This document shows, in pieces, positions 19,181-30,097 of a DNA stretch of 64,000 nt; position 1 is the stretch's first letter; every line of letters begins with the position of its first letter. The position numbers were made by a program, and so were the translations under genes. Source of the stretch: Bhargavaea ginsengi (GTDB lineage: Bacteria > Bacillota > Bacilli > Bacillales_A > Planococcaceae). Location: contig NZ_FNZF01000004.1 of assembly GCF_900109165.1 (NCBI RefSeq), positions 163,566 to 227,565 on the forward strand. The letters are read 5' to 3'. A model generated the notes under the pieces. It did not search any database. It saw only the letters and a list, made by a program, of their open reading frames with translations, and had not been told where the DNA came from.

Positions 19181-22100
19181 TTACATGTTTCTGCGGTATT
19201 GCCCGCCCACTTCGTAAAGGGCTGCCGTGATCTGTCCAAGGCTGGCGACCCTGACCGTGTCCATCAGGGCCTCGAAGATATTGCCGCCGGAGACGGCCGC
19301 TGTCTTCAGCCGGCCGAGAGCCTCCTGCGTGCGCTCTCCGTTCCGTTCCTGGAACGACTTCAGGTTGCGGATCTGGGTCTCTTTCTCTTCCTTCGTCGCG
19401 CGCGCAAGCTCCATGTTGTCGATATCATCCTCGGAAGGCGGGTTCGGGTTCAGGTAGGTGTTGACGCCGACAATCGGCAGTTCCCCCGAATGCTTGAGGT
19501 GCTCGTAATACATGGACTCTTCCTGGATCTTACCACGCTGATATTGGGTCTCCATCGCGCCCAGAACACCGCCACGGTCATTCAGGCGATCGAATTCATC
19601 CAGGACGGCCTGCTCCACAAGATCAGTAAGTTCTTCTGCGATAAACGCCCCTTGGAGAGGGTTCTCGTTTTTCGAGAGGCCATGCTCTTTCGTGATGATC
19701 ATCTGGATCGCCATGGCGCGCCGGACCGATTCCTCGGTCGGTGTTGTGATTGCCTCATCATAGGCGTTCGTATGGAGCGAGTTGCAGTTGTCCTGCAGAG
19801 CCATAAGCGCCTGCAGCGTCGTCCGGATATCATTAAAGTCGATTTCCTGGGCATGAAGGCTCCGTCCGGATGTCTGAATGTGGTACTTCAGCTTCTGGCT
19901 GCGATCGTTTGCACCGTACTTCTCCCGCATCGCAATTGCCCAGATTCGGCGGGCGACGCGGCCGATGACCGTATATTCAGGATCAAGGCCGTTCGAGAAG
20001 AAGAACGACAGGTTCGGTGCGAAGTCATCGATGTTCATGCCGCGGCTCAGGTAGTACTCCACATAGGTGAATCCGTTTGCCAGCGTGAATGCCAGCTGGG
20101 AAATCGGATTCGCCCCCGCCTCGGCGATATGGTACCCCGAGATCGACACAGAGTAGTAATTGCGGACCTGATGATCGATAAAGTACTGCTGGATATCCCC
20201 CATCATGCGGAGCGCAAACTCGGTCGAGAAGATGCACGTGTTCTGGCCCTGGTCTTCCTTCAGAATATCCGCCTGGACGGTGCCGCGGACAGTCTGGAGC
20301 GTCTTTTCGCGGACTTCCGTGAATTCTTCCACGGTCAGTGTGCGGCCGAGCTCCTCTTCTCTTTTCTTCACCTGCTGGTCGATTGCAGTGTTCATGAACA
20401 TCGCAAGGATGATCGGCGCAGGGCCGTTGATCGTCATCGAGACTGACGTGGACGGTGCGCAAAGATCGAATCCGTCGTACAGCTTTTTCATGTCATCGAG
20501 CGTGCACACCGACACGCCGGATTCGCCGACTTTTCCGTAGATATCAGGACGGTATGCCGGGTCTTCGCCGTAGAGCGTGACCGAGTCGAATGCCGTGGAC
20601 AGCCGTTTTGCATCGTCGTCCTTCGAGAGATAGTGGAACCGGCGGTTTGTCCGCTCAGGCGTCCCTTCTCCGGCAAACTGGCGCTTCGGGTCTTCCCCCT
20701 GGCGCTTGAACGGGAAGACGCCTGCCGTATACGGGAACGAGCCCGGCACGTTTTCCGCATATACCCAGCGGAGGATTTCCCCGTAGTCCTTGAACTTCGG
20801 AAGGGCGACCTTCGGAATCTTCAGGCCTGCAAGGCTTTCCGTCCTGAGGATCGTCCTGATCTCCCTGTCACGGACCTTCGTGACAAACTCTTCCCCGGAA
20901 TACGCTTCCTTCAGGCTTTCCCAGTTCTCAAGTATGCGTTTCGACTCCGCCGACAGCTCACTTTTCACCCCGTCGATCAGGGACTGGAGAGATGCTTCAA
21001 GCGCTTCGTCCCCGTCCTTTTCGCGGATCATGGAAAGCGTGCCTTCCAGCTGGAACAGACGTCGTCCGAGCTCTGCCTGCTGCTCCGCGCGCTTGTGATA
21101 GTCACGGATCGTATCCGTGATTTCGCGCAGGTAATAGCGGCGGTCATTCGGGATGATGACGTTCTGCTTCTGGGTTTTGACGAACTGTTTGTAAGACGTT
21201 TCCCACCCAAGGCTGAATTTGTCGTTAAGCACATCGACTATTGCCGCGAACAGCGAGTTTGTGCCTTTGTCGTTGAACTGGCTGGCGATCGTGCCGTACA
21301 CCGGCATCTCATCAACCTGGCGGTCCCAAAGCTGCCGGCTCCGCTGATACTGTTTCTGCACTTGGCGAAGGGCGTCCTCTGAACCTTTACGTTCGAACTT
21401 ATTGATCGCGATCAGGTCTGCGAAGTCGATCATGTCGATCTTCTCAAGCTGTGTAGGCGCACCGAATTCGCTTGTCATCACATACATCGAGGCATCTGCG
21501 ATTTCCGCGACTTCCGCATCCCCCTGTCCGATCCCGCTCGTCTCGACGATAATGAGGTCAAAGCCAGCGGCACGGACGACATCGAGCACATCCCGGATCG
21601 CTCCGGACAGTTCGGAGCGGGACCCGCGCGTCGCGAGGCTTCTCATATAGACACGGTCGCTGAAGATTGCGTTCATGCGGATCCGGTCGCCGAGGAGCGC
21701 GCCGCCCGTCTTCTGCTTTGTCGGATCGATCGACAGGATAGCCACCTTCTTGTCCGGAAGCTCGTGGAGGAATCGGCGGATCAGTTCGTCAGTCAGTGAG
21801 CTTTTCCCGGCGCCTCCCGTTCCCGTGATTCCGAATACCGGTGTTTCTTTCGACAGCTTGCGGACGGCTTCGAGCATCTTTTCCGCTTCTTCGGCCTGGC
21901 CCATATGCGCGTCTTCTGCCAGTGTGATCAGACCGGAAAGCAGCGGCACATCATTCGCGGAGAGCGCTTCCGGATTACCGAGCTGCTTCTTCTCGGACGT
22001 CTTGTAGTCGCACTGCTTCAACATCTCGTTGATCATTCCCTGCAGGCCGAGACGGCGACCGTCCTCAGGGGAGAAAATCCCGGAGATGCCGTAGTCATGA

Positions 22101-22444
22101 AGCTCCTTGATCTCTTTCGGAATGATGACGCCTCCGCCTCCGCCGTATACGCGGATATGCGGTGCGCCCTTTTCCTTCAGGAGGTCATGCATGTATTTGA
22201 AGTATTCGACGTGGCCGCCCTGGTAGGAAGAGATCGCGATCCCCTGCACGTCTTCCTGGATGGCTGCATTGACGACTTCCTCAACGGAACGGTTGTGGCC
22301 CAGATGGATCACTTCAGCACCGCTTGACTGCAGAATGCGTCGCATGATGTTGATGGAGGCATCGTGGCCGTCAAACAGGCTGGATGCCGTAACGAACCGG
22401 ACATGATTGACCGGCTTGTAGACTTCGACTGGTGCCGTTGTCAT
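19181..22444 (-). CDS. icmF: Fused isobutyryl-CoA mutase IcmF
   Basis: IcmF is an adenosylcobalamin-dependent acyl-CoA mutase fused to its own G-protein chaperone. It interconverts isobutyryl-CoA and n-butyryl-CoA, and some members also act on isovaleryl-CoA. The 1087-aa protein has an N-terminal B12-binding domain (about residues 15-145: [28 protein letters not shown]). A MeaI-type GTPase follows (P-loop [14 protein letters not shown], later [10 protein letters not shown]), then the TIM-barrel mutase ([36 protein letters not shown]). Its ATG overlaps the tetR stop as ATGA, with AGGGGG upstream. B12 supply genes lie 8 kb upstream. Confidence 0.96.
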   Translation of the reverse strand: MTTAPVEVYKPVNHVRFVTASSLFDGHDASINIMRRILQSSGAEVIHLGHNRSVEEVVNAAIQEDVQGIAISSYQGGHVEYFKYMHDLLKEKGAPHIRVYGGGGGVIIPKEIKELHDYGISGIFSPEDGRRLGLQGMINEMLKQCDYKTSEKKQLGNPEALSANDVPLLSGLITLAEDAHMGQAEEAEKMLEAVRKLSKETPVFGITGTGGAGKSSLTDELIRRFLHELPDKKVAILSIDPTKQKTGGALLGDRIRMNAIFSDRVYMRSLATRGSRSELSGAIRDVLDVVRAAGFDLIIVETSGIGQGDAEVAEIADASMYVMTSEFGAPTQLEKIDMIDFADLIAINKFERKGSEDALRQVQKQYQRSRQLWDRQVDEMPVYGTIASQFNDKGTNSLFAAIVDVLNDKFSLGWETSYKQFVKTQKQNVIIPNDRRYYLREITDTIRDYHKRAEQQAELGRRLFQLEGTLSMIREKDGDEALEASLQSLIDGVKSELSAESKRILENWESLKEAYSGEEFVTKVRDREIRTILRTESLAGLKIPKVALPKFKDYGEILRWVYAENVPGSFPYTAGVFPFKRQGEDPKRQFAGEGTPERTNRRFHYLSKDDDAKRLSTAFDSVTLYGEDPAYRPDIYGKVGESGVSVCTLDDMKKLYDGFDLCAPSTSVSMTINGPAPIILAMFMNTAIDQQVKKREEELGRTLTVEEFTEVREKTLQTVRGTVQADILKEDQGQNTCIFSTEFALRMMGDIQQYFIDHQVRNYYSVSISGYHIAEAGANPISQLAFTLANGFTYVEYYLSRGMNIDDFAPNLSFFFSNGLDPEYTVIGRVARRIWAIAMREKYGANDRSQKLKYHIQTSGRSLHAQEIDFNDIRTTLQALMALQDNCNSLHTNAYDEAITTPTEESVRRAMAIQMIITKEHGLSKNENPLQGAFIAEELTDLVEQAVLDEFDRLNDRGGVLGAMETQYQRGKIQEESMYYEHLKHSGELPIVGVNTYLNPNPPSEDDIDNMELARATKEEKETQIRNLKSFQERNGERTQEALGRLKTAAVSGGNIFEALMDTVRVASLGQITAALYEVGGQYRRNM

Positions 22445-23100
22445 TTTACTTCCCCCTTCTGCGGACGGCCCGCCACCCCGTAGAGCAGCTGGTCCGTCAG
22501 CATATCGATGAATTCCCTTAATGTGAACTGTTTGCGGAGCGTCCAGCGGCGGAATGCCCACATCTGTCCCTGGACGATGATATGGTGTGCCCCGAGCCGG
22601 GCTTCCTTCTCGGATAGAGTGATCTCCCCCGCTTCAGAACAGCCGGCAAGCATCCGCTCGAACAGGCCGGCCATCTCAAGCTCCTTCTCGAGCACATAGC
22701 TGAGCGCCGCCTTCGGCAGTGACTTCGTCTCCTGATACATGACTGTGAATTCGTCATCCATCTCATCGATCGTTTCGATATAGAGCCGGATGGCGTTTTT
22801 CAGTCCTTTGATTGTCCCCTGCTGTTCCGCAAGCGGTGCCAGCCGGTCATGCACTTCCTCATAAATCCTGTCACACACCAAATAGAGGACATCTTCCTTT
22901 GTCCGGATATATTCATAGAGTGTGCCGATGCTGAAGCCCGCTTCCTTTGCGATTTCCCGCGTGGTCGTGCGGTGGAACCCCTTCTCCCTGAACAGTTTCA
23001 CCGCTCCGCGGATCATCTGGTCGCGGCGCTTCTCGATCAGTGATTCGTCTTTTACCGACGACTTCACCTCGTGGCGCACCGACGTCTTTTTTTCGGTCAT
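22441..23100 (-). CDS. TetR/AcrR-family transcriptional regulator
   Basis: This 219-aa TetR-type repressor has the DNA-binding helix-turn-helix at about residues 40-70 ([28 protein letters not shown]). The C-terminal ligand domain would plausibly sense an acyl-CoA. It overlaps acyl-CoA dehydrogenase 1 upstream and icmF downstream by ATGA junctions, so the three are translationally coupled. FadR-type regulators of Bacillus control such genes, but identity with FadR is inference. No clear ribosome site precedes the ATG. Confidence 0.88.
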   Translation of the reverse strand: MTEKKTSVRHEVKSSVKDESLIEKRRDQMIRGAVKLFREKGFHRTTTREIAKEAGFSIGTLYEYIRTKEDVLYLVCDRIYEEVHDRLAPLAEQQGTIKGLKNAIRLYIETIDEMDDEFTVMYQETKSLPKAALSYVLEKELEMAGLFERMLAGCSEAGEITLSEKEARLGAHHIIVQGQMWAFRRWTLRKQFTLREFIDMLTDQLLYGVAGRPQKGEVK

Positions 23101-24236
23101 TTCGTCAGCATGCGGGAGATGACGAGCCGCTGGATCTCCTGCGTGCCCTCATAGATCTGAGTGATCTTCGCGTCACGCATAAATCGCTCGACCGGATAAT
23201 CCTTCGTATAGCCGTATCCGCCGTATACCTGGACTGCCTCCACCGTGACCTTCATCGCGGTATCGCCCGCCATCAGCTTTGCCATCGCGGATTCCTTGCC
23301 GTACGGAAGGCCGTTCGACTCGAGCCAGGCCGCCTGATAAGTGAGGAGTCGGGAAGCCTCGATCGAAGTAGCCATGTCGGCAAGCTTGAAGCCGATTCCC
23401 TGGTTCGCCGCGATCGGCTTGCCGAACTGCTCGCGCTCTTTCGCATAGGAAACCGAGTGGTCCAGTGCGCCCTGCGCGATGCCGACCGCCTGTGCAGCGA
23501 TGCCGTTGCGGCCGCCATCCAGCGTCTTCATCGCAATGATGAAGCCCTGGCCCTCTTCGCCGAGGAGGTTTTCCGCAGGGACCTTGCAGTTATCAAAGAT
23601 GACTTCTGTCGTCGGGGACGAACGGATGCCAAGCTTTTTCTCTTTCTTTCCGACGGAGAAGCCCTCGAAGTCCTTTTCCACGATGAACGCGCTCGTGCCC
23701 TTGTGCTTGGAAGAAGGGTCGGTGACCGCGAACACGATATACGTGTCGGCGATGCCGCCGTTCGTGATGAACATCTTCGAGCCGTTCAGGATGTAGTGGT
23801 CGCCGTCCTTTTTGGCAGTTGTCTTCATGCCGCCCGCATCAGAGCCGGAGCCTGCTTCCGTCAGGCAATAGGCACCGATTTTAGAGCCTTCCGCCATCGG
23901 ACGGAGGTACTTCTGCTTCTGCTCTTCCGTGCCGTATTTAAAGACCGGCCAGCCGGCAAGCGATGTGTGTGCGGAAAGAACGACGCCCGCTGATGCATCC
24001 ACGCGGGACAGCTCCTCGACTGCGATGACATAGGCGAGGAAATCGGAGCCGATGCCGCCGTACTCTTCCGGCCAGGGAATGCCTGTCAGGCCGAGTTCTG
24101 CCATCTTGTGAAACAGCTCGACGTCGAAGCGCTCTTCCTCATCGCGCTCTGCCGCTGTCGGTGCGACTTCCTTTTCTGCAAAATCGCGGACCATTTTACG
24201 GATCATTTCGTGTTCTTCGGACAGTTTAAAGTTCAT
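23097..24236 (-). CDS. Acyl-CoA dehydrogenase 1
   Basis: This FAD-dependent acyl-CoA dehydrogenase (379 aa) oxidises an acyl-CoA to the 2-enoyl form and passes electrons to ETF. Family motifs are [44 protein letters not shown] and [14 protein letters not shown] with the catalytic Glu. The ATG at 24236 ([14 protein letters not shown]) has AAAGGTGG nine bases upstream. The frame stays open upstream only because it reads through a 21-bp (seven-codon) repeat array. The chain length of the substrate cannot be told; short or branched acyl-CoA is likely from the icmF linkage. Confidence 0.93.
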   Translation of the reverse strand: MNFKLSEEHEMIRKMVRDFAEKEVAPTAAERDEEERFDVELFHKMAELGLTGIPWPEEYGGIGSDFLAYVIAVEELSRVDASAGVVLSAHTSLAGWPVFKYGTEEQKQKYLRPMAEGSKIGAYCLTEAGSGSDAGGMKTTAKKDGDHYILNGSKMFITNGGIADTYIVFAVTDPSSKHKGTSAFIVEKDFEGFSVGKKEKKLGIRSSPTTEVIFDNCKVPAENLLGEEGQGFIIAMKTLDGGRNGIAAQAVGIAQGALDHSVSYAKEREQFGKPIAANQGIGFKLADMATSIEASRLLTYQAAWLESNGLPYGKESAMAKLMAGDTAMKVTVEAVQVYGGYGYTKDYPVERFMRDAKITQIYEGTQEIQRLVISRMLTK

Positions 24237-24323
24237 TTTCGTCTTCCACCTTTCGGTAATCGGCAAGGCCGTAGATTGGAGTGGTAATGAAGTTTCTGTA
24301 TCTGAATAACGGGGGGCGCCATT

Positions 24324-24440
24324 GTGTACTTTCGTCGGGCCATTGTGTACTTTCGGGACACTTTGGTGTACTTTCGGCGTTTCTTTATGGACTTTCACGA
24401 CCACTTTGTGTACTTTCGGCACTCCATGGTGTACTTTCGC
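24324..24440. repeat. 21-bp tandem array, GTGTACTTTCG family, between the two acyl-CoA dehydrogenase genes
   Basis: The core GTGTACTTTCG starts at 24324, 24345, 24366, 24408 and 24429, with a diverged copy (ATGGACTTTCA) at 24387. These are six units at exactly 21-bp spacing. The 10 bases between cores vary but favour ccAT/ccACTT before the core. The same core in inverse orientation forms the array at 53063. On the minus strand the array reads as an open frame of seven-residue units (PKVHxxx), which is incidental. Confidence 0.92.
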
Positions 24441-24453
24441 GCAAAGCGCTTGC

Positions 24454-24532
24454 GGGCGCAGAACACCTCACTTTGTGAGTGACTTGCCGCCCAACGCTTT
24501 GCTTGTGGGCGCAGAACACCTCACTTTGTGAG
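24454..24532. repeat. 26-bp direct duplication at the 3' end of acyl-CoA dehydrogenase 2
   Basis: The 26 bases at 24454-24479 are repeated exactly at 24507-24532, 53 bp apart, and the flanks AACGCTTTG / AAAGCGCTTG are also similar. The right-hand copy contains the stop codon of the dehydrogenase gene. It is part of the palindrome AACACCTCAC-TTT-GTGAGGTGTT (24515-24537), which may act as a transcript-end hairpin. Confidence 0.85.
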
Positions 24533-25657
24533 GTGTTTGCTGATGACAATCCTCTGGATCTCGCTAGTGCCTTCATAGATCTGAGTGACTTTCGCGTCAC
24601 GGAAGTAGCGCTCCACCGGATAGTCCTCGGTGTAACCATAGCCGCCGAATACCTGGATGGCTTCGATTGCGCAATCCATGGCCGCCTGGGAGGCGAACAG
24701 CTTCGCCATCGAGGCTTCCTTGCCTGCAGGCAACCCTTGGCCGTAAAGATCGGCCGCCTGATAGACGAGGAGGCGTGCTGCTTCGACGGATGTCGCCATG
24801 TCGGCGAGCTTGAATCCGATTCCCTGATTTGCCGCGATGGGCTTGCCGAACTGTACCCGTTCCTTGGCATAGGCGACAGCCGCATCAGTGGCGGCCTCGG
24901 CGATGCCGAGCGACTGGGCCGCAATTCCGATCCTGCCTGCATCGAGGTTGGCAAGGGCGATCTTGAATCCTTCACCTTCCTGGCCGAGCCTATTCTCCTC
25001 CGGCACTTCCATGTCTTCGAATGTCAGTTGGACAGTACGGGAGCCATGGAGCCCCATCTTTTCCTCGTCCTTGCCGATGATAAGCCCTGGTGTGCCTTTC
25101 TCGACGATGAACGCCGTTACGCCGCGGCTTCCCGCTTCCGGATTGGTGTTGGCGAAGACGATGTAGACATCCGCCTCTCCGCCGTTCGTGATGAACACTT
25201 TCGAACCGTTGAGCACATAGTGGCCGTCTTTTTTGGCCGCCTTCGTTTTCATCGCGCCGGCATCGGAGCCGGAAGACGGCTCGGTGAGGCAGAACGCGCC
25301 GAGATACTCGCCAGAAGCCATCTTCGGAATGTACTTCCGCTTCTGCTCTTCCGTGCCGAACTTCAGGATCGGGTTGATGCCGACTGATGTGTGGACGCTA
25401 AGAATCACGCCCATGACCGCGCTTACCTTCGACAGCTCATGGATGGCGATGATGTAGCTCGTGTAGTCCATCCCCGAGCCGCCGTACTCTTCCGGAACCG
25501 TGATGCCCATGAGGCCGAGCTCGCCCATCTTCCCAAGGAGCGGACGGGGAAACTCGCCCGCTTCCATCCGCGGGATAAACGGCTCCAACTCGTTTTTCGC
25601 AAAGTCACGCACCATCCGGCGCATCATTTTCTGTTCTTCGTTGAATGTGAAATTCAT
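24521..25657 (-). CDS. Acyl-CoA dehydrogenase 2
   Basis: This second FAD-dependent acyl-CoA dehydrogenase (378 aa) is a paralogue of the first, with the same motifs: [47 protein letters not shown] and [14 protein letters not shown]. It matches the AcdA/MmgC group of Bacillales. The ATG at 25657 has GGGG eight bases upstream. A GTG three codons earlier is possible. It lies 39 bases after hbd in a thl-hbd-acd order typical of short-chain acyl-CoA oxidation. A hairpin overlaps its stop codon. Confidence 0.94.
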   Translation of the reverse strand: MNFTFNEEQKMMRRMVRDFAKNELEPFIPRMEAGEFPRPLLGKMGELGLMGITVPEEYGGSGMDYTSYIIAIHELSKVSAVMGVILSVHTSVGINPILKFGTEEQKRKYIPKMASGEYLGAFCLTEPSSGSDAGAMKTKAAKKDGHYVLNGSKVFITNGGEADVYIVFANTNPEAGSRGVTAFIVEKGTPGLIIGKDEEKMGLHGSRTVQLTFEDMEVPEENRLGQEGEGFKIALANLDAGRIGIAAQSLGIAEAATDAAVAYAKERVQFGKPIAANQGIGFKLADMATSVEAARLLVYQAADLYGQGLPAGKEASMAKLFASQAAMDCAIEAIQVFGGYGYTEDYPVERYFRDAKVTQIYEGTSEIQRIVISKHLTK

Positions 25658-25696
25658 GGTGTGCACCCCATTTAATAAAAGCCGTTTAGGACAGGA

Positions 25697-26548
25697 TTAT
25701 TCATAGACATAAAATCCGCGGCCGGACTTTTTCCCGAGCCAGCCGGCGTTGACGTATTTGCGCAGAAGCGGGCATGGTCGGTACTTCGGATCGCCGAAAC
25801 CGTCATGCAGCACTTCCATGATGTACAGGCATGTATCCAGGCCGATAAAGTCCGCAAGCTGAAGCGGCCCCATCGGATGGTTCATACCCAGCTTCATCAC
25901 ATCGTCGATCGCTTCCTTCGTTGCGACGCCTTCATAAAGCGTAAAGATCGCTTCATTGATCATCGGCATGAGTACCCGGTTGGAGACGAACCCGGGATAG
26001 TCGTTGACTTCGACAGGCGTCTTCGAAAGTTTTTTCGTCATGTCTTCGACCGCCTGGTAAGTCTCGTCGGTGGTTGCAAGGCCGCGGATGATTTCGACAA
26101 GTTTCATGACCGGCACCGGGTTCATGAAATGCATCCCGATCACCTGCCCCGGGCGCTTCGTGACCGCAGCGATTTCCGTGATCGGCAATGCGGAGGTGTT
26201 GGTCGACAAAATAGCGTGCTCCGCCGCGTGCTCATCCAACTGCCGGAAGATCGACTGCTTGATCTCCATTTTCTCGACGGCAGCCTCGATGATGAGGTCG
26301 GCATCCTTTGCGTCAGACAGATCTGTCGATTTGCGGATACGGCCGAGCGCCGCATTTTTATCCTCTTCCGTCATCCGGCTCTTTTCCACTCCCCGGGAAA
26401 GGTTTTTCGAAATGACGCCGAGTCCCTTTTCGTACGCTTCTTCACTGATATCGTTCAAGGTCACATCGAACCCAGCCTGGGCGCACACCTGTGCGATGCC
26501 TCCGCCCATCTGTCCGGCTCCGATGACCATTACGTGTTTGATCTCCAT
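25697..26548 (-). CDS. mmgB: 3-hydroxybutyryl-CoA dehydrogenase (MmgB type)
   Basis: This NAD(P)-dependent enzyme interconverts 3-hydroxyacyl-CoA and acetoacyl-CoA. The 283-aa protein has an N-terminal Rossmann motif [16 protein letters not shown], the catalytic His in [15 protein letters not shown], and the C-terminal domain with [12 protein letters not shown] and [15 protein letters not shown]. It starts two bases after the thiolase gene ends, so the two are cotranscribed. The symbol follows the B. subtilis MmgB group. Confidence 0.95.
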   Translation of the reverse strand: MEIKHVMVIGAGQMGGGIAQVCAQAGFDVTLNDISEEAYEKGLGVISKNLSRGVEKSRMTEEDKNAALGRIRKSTDLSDAKDADLIIEAAVEKMEIKQSIFRQLDEHAAEHAILSTNTSALPITEIAAVTKRPGQVIGMHFMNPVPVMKLVEIIRGLATTDETYQAVEDMTKKLSKTPVEVNDYPGFVSNRVLMPMINEAIFTLYEGVATKEAIDDVMKLGMNHPMGPLQLADFIGLDTCLYIMEVLHDGFGDPKYRPCPLLRKYVNAGWLGKKSGRGFYVYE

Positions 26549-26550
26549 GA

Positions 26551-27756
26551 TTACTCCCCCTGTCCCTGTTTCGGTACTTCGATCATGACGGCATCCCCCT
26601 GGCCGCCGCCGGAACAGATTGCCGCAATCCCGATGCCGCCGCCGCGGCGCTTGAGTTCATGCGCGAGCGTCAGGATGATTCTGGCACCGCTTGCGCCGAT
26701 CGGGTGCCCGAGCGCAACCGCTCCGCCGTTGACATTGACTTTATCCGGATCGAGACCGGCGATCTTCGCGCTGGCAAGGGAGACGGCAGCGAACGCTTCG
26801 TTGATCTCGAACAGGTCGATCTCCTCAAGCGACTTGCCGCTCTTTTCCAGGATTTCATTGATCACAAGCCCCGGTGTCTGAGGGAAGTTTTCCGGCTCGA
26901 CGGCCACTTCGGCATGGGCGATGATCTCCGCCAGGACATCTTTGCCTTCCTGCTTCGCCCGGTCCGAATCCATCAGGACAAGCGCGCAGGCACCGTCGTT
27001 GACACCCGGTGCGTTGCCTGCCGTGATCGTGCCTTCCTTGCCGAATGCCGGCTTCAGTTTCGCGAGCGACTCCGAAGAGGTATCGCGGCGTGGCGCTTCG
27101 TCTTCCCCGACATGGATCGTTTGCCCTTTGCGTGCCGGGACTTCGACCGGAACGATCTCCTCGACAAACAGGGCTTCATCAATCGCCTTCAGGGCACGTC
27201 GGTGGCTGCGGAGTGCCCATTCGTCCTGGGCAACGCGTGTGAGTTCCATCTTGTCGGCGGTGCTGTTCCCGTAGGTGCCCATATGCACCCGATCTGGGTG
27301 GAACGAGCAGGACAGCCCGTCATGGATCATGCCGTCAATCAGCGGCGCGTCGCCCATCTTCAGGCCGAAGCGGCCCTTCGGCATGTAGTACGGCGCATTC
27401 GACATCGACTCCATGCCGCCTGCCACGATTACTTGTTCTTCACCGAGGCGGATCAGCTGGTCGCCGAGCGTCACGGCACGCATGCCTGATGCACACACTT
27501 TGTTGATCGTCTCGGTCTTCACCTTCCACGGAATGCCCGCTTTGTTCGCTGCCTGCCGGGATGGGATTTGGCCCTGTCCGCCCTGAAGGACGGTGCCCAT
27601 GATGACCTCATCTACATCTTCCGGTGATGTGCCGGTACGCTCAAGTGCTGCACGGATTGCCGTCCCTCCGAGATCGCTTGCCGTCCGAGAAGCGAGCAGC
27701 CCGCCAAACTTACCGAATGGTGTACGTGCCCCGCCGAGAATCGCCGTTTTTGCCAT
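26551..27756 (-). CDS. mmgA: Acetyl-CoA C-acetyltransferase (thiolase)
   Basis: This thiolase condenses or cleaves acetoacetyl-CoA. The 401-aa protein carries the nucleophilic Cys in [11 protein letters not shown], the [11 protein letters not shown] loop, [15 protein letters not shown] with the catalytic His, and CSGGGQGDA with the second Cys. AAGGGGG precedes the ATG. It is the first gene of the thl-hbd-acd2 set. A CcpA-type site in its leader suggests catabolite repression. Confidence 0.95.
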   Translation of the reverse strand: MAKTAILGGARTPFGKFGGLLASRTASDLGGTAIRAALERTGTSPEDVDEVIMGTVLQGGQGQIPSRQAANKAGIPWKVKTETINKVCASGMRAVTLGDQLIRLGEEQVIVAGGMESMSNAPYYMPKGRFGLKMGDAPLIDGMIHDGLSCSFHPDRVHMGTYGNSTADKMELTRVAQDEWALRSHRRALKAIDEALFVEEIVPVEVPARKGQTIHVGEDEAPRRDTSSESLAKLKPAFGKEGTITAGNAPGVNDGACALVLMDSDRAKQEGKDVLAEIIAHAEVAVEPENFPQTPGLVINEILEKSGKSLEEIDLFEINEAFAAVSLASAKIAGLDPDKVNVNGGAVALGHPIGASGARIILTLAHELKRRGGGIGIAAICSGGGQGDAVMIEVPKQGQGE

Positions 27757-27778
27757 GATCGATTTCCCCCTTTTGATT

Positions 27779-27794
27779 TTGAGAGCGTTTTCAT
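27779..27794 (-). promoter_or_regulatory. CcpA cre box in the thiolase leader
   Basis: On the minus strand ATGAAAACGCTCTCAA matches the cre consensus WTGNNARCGNWWWCAW at 15 of 16 positions. It lies 23-38 bases upstream of the thiolase ATG. The location, probably downstream of the transcription start, fits roadblock or repression by CcpA-HPr(Ser-P) on glucose, as known for the mmg operon of B. subtilis. I cannot place the promoter itself. Confidence 0.75.
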
Positions 27795-27873
27795 ATCCTT
27801 TTCAGTGAATGCCGGGCGGCGTCTTTCTGTCAGAAGTGACTGAACGCTCGCTCGGCAAAATTCCTAACAAAAA

Positions 27874-27892
27874 GGGAGTGACCGGCACTCCC
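27874..27892 (-). terminator. Terminator after fadF
   Basis: On the minus strand GGGAGTG / CACTCCC with a five-base loop is followed by TTTTTG. It lies about 50 bases beyond the fadF stop and isolates fadF from the thiolase operon. Confidence 0.92.
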
Positions 27893-27940
27893 TCTTCCAT
27901 TTGTTTCATTGTATCGAATTTTCAAAGAATCTGCAACGGC

Positions 27941-30097
27941 TTATTGGAGGATCGGTTCCGCTTCTTCCCCAGCCGGCTCGAGGTTATCCCCAAAGATCGA
28001 GAGTTCGAGAAGTTCCGCGACGTCGTAAGTGCCGACCTTGTCTTCCACTTCAACCGCTTTCGTGCCATCCGAGATCATGGTCAGGCAGTACGGGCAGGCT
28101 GAAGAGATGACGGACGGATTGACTTCGAGCGCCTGCTCGGTCCGTGCCACGTTGACCCGGTGGCCCTTGTCTTCTTCCATCCACATCAGTCCGCCGCCCG
28201 CGCCGCAGCACATGGCGTCTTCGCGGTTCCTGGCCATCTCGACCAGCTCGACGCCCGGGATGGACTTCAGGATTTCACGCGGCGCATCGTACACATCGTT
28301 GTAGCGTCCGAGGTAGCACGAGTCATGGAAGGTGATCTTCTCATTTACAGCGTATTTCGGTTTTAGCTTGCCCTCCATCAGAAGCTTATGGAGAAACTCG
28401 GTATGGTGATAGACGATGGCCTGGTAGCCAAAGTCCGGATACTCGTTTTTGAAGATGTTGTAAGCATGCGGGTCGATCGTGATGATCTTCCTGACTTCGT
28501 TCTTTTCGAACTCCTTGATGTTCGCTTCGGCCAGCTCCTGGAACAGGAATTCGTTTCCGAGGCGGCGTGGCGTATCACCGGAGTTTTTCTCCTTGTTTCC
28601 AAGGATGGCGAACTTCACGCCCGCTTCGTTCAGAAGATGCGCAAACGACAGCGCGATCTTCTGTGAGCGGTTGTCGAATGCGCCCATCGAGCCGACCCAG
28701 AGCAGATACTCGAAGTCTTCGCCTGATTTCTTGGCTTCCTTCACCGTCGGGATGTGGAGATCCGGACGCGCATCGCGCCAGTTCTCCTTTTCCTTCCGGT
28801 TGAGTCCCCAAGGGTTGCCCTGGCGCTCGATGTTCGTCATTGCGCGCTGTGCATCCGCATCCATGCGGCCTTCAGTCATGACGAGGTATCGGCGGAGGTC
28901 GATGATCTTGTCGACGTGTTCGTTCATGACCGGGCACTGGTCTTCACAGTTCCGGCAAGTCGTGCACGCCCAGATTTCCTCTTCCGTGATGACATCGCCG
29001 ATCAGAGCAGGATTGTAGATGTCATCGATGACCGCACCCTCGGCGCCAGCCGCCATCGCGAGCTGGTTGCCGCGCGTGTCACTGAACATGAACTGCGGGA
29101 CCCACGGTTTTTGCTTTGTCGTGACCGCGCCCGTGTTTGTCAGGTGGTCACGGAGTTTCGTGATGAGGTCCATCGGCGACAGCATCTTGCCCGTGCCGGT
29201 TGCCGGGCACATGTTCGTGCATCGGCCGCATTCCACGCAGGCGTAGAAGTCGAGCATCTGGAGCTGTGTGAAGTCCTCGATCTTCCCGACGCCGATTGAA
29301 GGCATCTCTTCTTCGCCATCTTCATCATCGTCTTCCTCAAGCGCGGCGAAATCGATCGGCGCGAGTTTCCCGCGGCGGTCAAAGCGCATCAGGTAGGTGT
29401 TTGCAGGGCCTGCGATCAGGTGAGCGTGCTTGGACTGCGGCACATACACGAGGAACGCGAGAAGCGTCAGCAGATGGACCCACCAGGCAATGAAGAATAC
29501 GACGGCCGCCGCAGTCGGCGACATCCAGCTGAATGCGGAAGCGATCGCCGATGCCATCGGCTCCGTCCAGGTCGTCTCATGTCCGCGCCAGATCATGTTC
29601 ATGCCGTTCGCAACGAGCGTCGACAGCATAAGTGTCCCGATGAAGATGAGGACGAGACCGGCTTTCCAGCCACGGCGCAGCCGGACGAGCTTCTCGACGT
29701 AGCGGCGGTAGAACGCCCAGATAACTGCAACGAGAATCATGAAGACAACGATTTCCTGGAAGAATGTGAAGAACGGATACACCGGCCCGAACGGCAGATG
29801 GGAACCCGGCTTCAGCCCTTTCCAGATCAGGTCGATCGCCCCGAACTGGACAAGCAGGAATCCATAGAAGAACATGACGTGGATAGCCCCGCTTTTTTTG
29901 TCCTTCAGAAGTTTTTTCTGTCCAAAAACGTTTGTCCAGACCGCGCGCAGCCGATCGTCGACCTTGGCGTCAAACTCCTCTTTTTTTCCGAGTCTGATAA
30001 AGTCAACGCGTGTCTTGACCACGTATGTGAACAATCCGAGCGCGTACGCAGTGACGGCCAGGAACAAAATCCAGTTGGCAATAAGCAATACGTTCAC
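27941..30097 (-). CDS. fadF: FadF-like iron-sulfur membrane oxidoreductase
   Basis: This is a 718-aa fusion of a membrane domain (about six hydrophobic segments within residues 1-240, NarI/DsrM-like) and a HdrD-like iron-sulfur part. Two 4Fe-4S ferredoxin motifs are seen (CVECGRCTNMCPATG and CTTCRNCEDQCPVM), then two CCG domains (CYLGRYN, CCGAGGGLMW). It is thought to carry electrons from reduced ETF of beta-oxidation to menaquinone. A GTG start at 30097 has AGGGAGGG upstream. B. subtilis has it (ywjF) in the same region. Confidence 0.93.
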   Translation of the reverse strand: MNVLLIANWILFLAVTAYALGLFTYVVKTRVDFIRLGKKEEFDAKVDDRLRAVWTNVFGQKKLLKDKKSGAIHVMFFYGFLLVQFGAIDLIWKGLKPGSHLPFGPVYPFFTFFQEIVVFMILVAVIWAFYRRYVEKLVRLRRGWKAGLVLIFIGTLMLSTLVANGMNMIWRGHETTWTEPMASAIASAFSWMSPTAAAVVFFIAWWVHLLTLLAFLVYVPQSKHAHLIAGPANTYLMRFDRRGKLAPIDFAALEEDDDEDGEEEMPSIGVGKIEDFTQLQMLDFYACVECGRCTNMCPATGTGKMLSPMDLITKLRDHLTNTGAVTTKQKPWVPQFMFSDTRGNQLAMAAGAEGAVIDDIYNPALIGDVITEEEIWACTTCRNCEDQCPVMNEHVDKIIDLRRYLVMTEGRMDADAQRAMTNIERQGNPWGLNRKEKENWRDARPDLHIPTVKEAKKSGEDFEYLLWVGSMGAFDNRSQKIALSFAHLLNEAGVKFAILGNKEKNSGDTPRRLGNEFLFQELAEANIKEFEKNEVRKIITIDPHAYNIFKNEYPDFGYQAIVYHHTEFLHKLLMEGKLKPKYAVNEKITFHDSCYLGRYNDVYDAPREILKSIPGVELVEMARNREDAMCCGAGGGLMWMEEDKGHRVNVARTEQALEVNPSVISSACPYCLTMISDGTKAVEVEDKVGTYDVAELLELSIFGDNLEPAGEEAEPILQ

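Noticed and set aside
24237..24422. N-terminal extension of acyl-CoA dehydrogenase 1 with a PKVHxxx heptad-like repeat
   Set aside because: It is the minus-strand reading of the 21-bp DNA array (seven codons per unit). The strong ribosome site and the family start both lie at 24236.
24324..24440. CRISPR array
   Set aside because: Units are only 21 bp with an 11-bp core and 10-bp filler, copies are imperfect, and no cas genes are near.
25805..26881. Rightward frame of 358 codons over hbd and the thiolase
   Set aside because: It spans the junction of two clear genes on the other strand and has no ribosome site or family match.
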